Position numbers and translations under genes: made by a program | In this document: piece by piece, positions 7,363 to 7,979 of the stretch | How positions within the stretch are numbered: the first letter of the stretch is position 1 | How the letters are laid out: the number at the start of each line of letters is the position of its first letter | The notes under the pieces: model-generated | The model's database searches: none | The model's input: only the letters and a program-made list of their open reading frames with translations | Told to the model about the DNA's origin: nothing | DNA from: Planctomycetaceae bacterium UBA4732 | Lineage (GTDB): Bacteria > Planctomycetota > Planctomycetia > Gemmatales > Gemmataceae | Direction: 5' to 3' | Assembly (NCBI GenBank): GCA_002404095.1 | Contig: DHJA01000277.1 | Coordinates: forward strand, 1 to 7,979 | Length of the DNA: 7,979 nucleotides

Positions 7363-7369
7363 TCCTTCC
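7363..7369 (-). promoter_or_regulatory. Ribosome binding site deciding the serpin B start
   Basis: GGAAGGA on the minus strand sits 4 nt before the ATG at 7358. It supports this start against the long upstream extension of the same frame. Confidence 0.6.
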
Positions 7370-7428
7370 GAGTTGTGATTCCGTGAGTAGGCAGTAAACT
7401 AGACGGAATGGAAGAGTCTATAGTTCTC

Positions 7429-7442
7429 AAAAATATATTTTT
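7429..7442. promoter_or_regulatory. AT-rich palindrome in the divergent intergenic region
   Basis: AAAAATATATTTTT is a perfect 14-bp palindrome in a GC-rich window, midway between the serpin B start and the plus-strand fragment at 7479. A -10-like TATAGA follows on the minus strand at 7422-7417, but no good -35 is spaced for it. It is a plausible promoter or operator for the serpin unit, on weak evidence. Confidence 0.3.
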
Positions 7443-7478
7443 CTCGGCTCTGGCTGATCCGATTCCGGAGGGCAACGT

Positions 7479-7673
7479 ATGAAAGTGGCGGTCTACGCCA
7501 TCTCCAAGAATGAAGCGAAGCAGGTCCAGCCGTACATGGAATCGTGCCGCGACGCCGACCTCGTCGTCATCGCCGACCGTCGTAGCGACGAGCGTCTCGC
7601 TTGTCGCTACTCCGCTACTCCTCTCCCCATTCGGCATGATACCCTTGGGCGCCTTGTCTCTACGCCGCGCTGA
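7479..7673 (+). pseudogene. Truncated N-terminus of a family-2-type glycosyltransferase
   Basis: The 64-residue frame has a good ribosome binding site (GGAGGG, 6 nt upstream). Residues 1-33 begin MKVAVYAISKNEAKQ and end in DADLVVIAD. They match the opening of family-2-like glycosyltransferases: the first Rossmann strand, the KNE motif, and the strand that normally leads into DTGSTDGT. After Asp33 (codon 7575-7577) that motif is missing and similarity stops, five bases before a strong hairpin. The remaining 31 residues match nothing I know. The DXD metal site and the rest of the enzyme are absent, so it cannot be active. I infer a remnant truncated by insertion or deletion. A genuine small protein is less likely. 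Confidence 0.6.
7582..7610. repeat. Strong palindromic hairpin, possible REP/MITE-like element
   Basis: The arms 7582-7594 (GTAGCGACGAGCG) and 7598-7610 (CGCTTGTCGCTAC) pair over 13 positions with one G-T wobble around a TCT loop. No T-run follows, so it is not a standard terminator. It sits where the glycosyltransferase similarity ends. Only one copy is seen in this window, so repeat status is inferred. Confidence 0.5.
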
Positions 7674-7682
7674 GGACTGCTC

Positions 7683-7979
7683 ATGCCTTTCGACGACCCC
7701 GCCTGTTTCCGCCTCGACCGCATCCCGGTTCAACCCATCCATCGGCTGTGGCGGCCGTACTTGCCCTGCGGCAACCCAGCCCTTCTCGGCGGCGTGCAGG
7801 CCGGAAGCGCCGGCGGCGCTGACGCGTCGTGGCGTCCGGACGCGGGAGCGGGCCATGCGGGGCGTCAGCGTGGCGGCTTGGCGTGTGCGGCAGGACGGCC
7901 AAGCGCTCTGGCAATGGTCCGATTCGGTGTTGCCGCACAGCGCCGGACGACGCCGATGAGGGTAAGGCCGACAGACCCC
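7683..7979 (+). pseudogene. Possible degraded start of an AAA/RecA-like ATPase, cut by the right edge
   Basis: The ATG at 7683 has GAGGA 6 nt upstream and the frame stays open for 99 codons to the edge. Residues 1-36 (from MPFDDPACFRLDRIPVQP to GNPALLGG) recall the N-terminus of RecA-like ATPases, in which a WLWxxYLPxGKLALLDGDPG segment enters the P-loop. Here the Lys is Asn and the GxxGxGKS box is replaced by VQAGSAGGADAS. Beyond that the frame is Ala/Gly/Arg-rich without clear structure, while a neighbouring frame offers RGVSVAAWRVRQDGQAL, slightly like the next strand of such ATPases. Frameshift decay would explain this. The family match is from memory of the pattern and is weak. Confidence 0.3.

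Noticed and set aside
6564..7397. 277-codon plus-strand frame across serpin B
   Set aside because: It is antisense to a clear serpin gene, and part of its sequence recurs in the frame antisense to serpin A, as expected from the duplication.
7359..7856. N-terminal extension of serpin B by 166 residues
   Set aside because: The extension has no serpin or signal features, overlaps plus-strand gene remnants, and would put the lipoprotein signal in mid-protein. A ribosome binding site supports the start at 7358.

Overview
The window looks like part of a chromosome from a planctomycete, probably a relative of Pirellula or Lacipirellula. This is inferred from three things: a very large surface-type protein whose N-terminus carries the LExLExRxLL motif typical of that phylum, GC-rich coding DNA, and lipoprotein serpins. 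No ribosomal or other marker gene confirms it.

Layout, all on the minus strand and read from right to left: (1) 7358-6039, serpin B, a predicted lipoprotein; (2) 5944-4616, serpin A, a paralogue with its own ribosome binding site; (3) 4527 to beyond base 1, a giant secreted protein of at least 1509 residues that is cut by the left edge. The giant protein starts with a trypsin-like serine protease domain (His85, Asp145, Ser392). It continues through five glycine/aspartate-rich beta repeats and two to three autotransporter-passenger-like repeats, and ends at the edge in a Gly-Pro-Ser/Thr tract encoded by 30-bp tandem repeats. The gaps between the three genes are 94 and 88 bp and show no convincing terminator, so they may form one transcription unit. 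It would place two serine-protease inhibitors directly upstream of a serine protease.

The two serpins are about 95% identical in DNA over a 370-bp block but differ strongly in the reactive centre loop, the part that decides which protease is trapped. The simplest reading is a duplicated inhibitor pair with diverged targets, possibly protecting the cell surface from its own secreted protease or from foreign ones. That functional link is inferred from gene order only.

Right end, 7359-7979: a 120-bp divergent intergenic region with an AT-rich palindrome leads into plus-strand debris. This is a glycosyltransferase start of about 33 codons that loses family similarity a few bases before a strong 13-bp stem hairpin, then a second short reading frame that resembles the start of an AAA/RecA-type ATPase but lacks a usable P-loop. 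This end looks decayed. No tRNA, rRNA, CRISPR array or transposase gene was seen.
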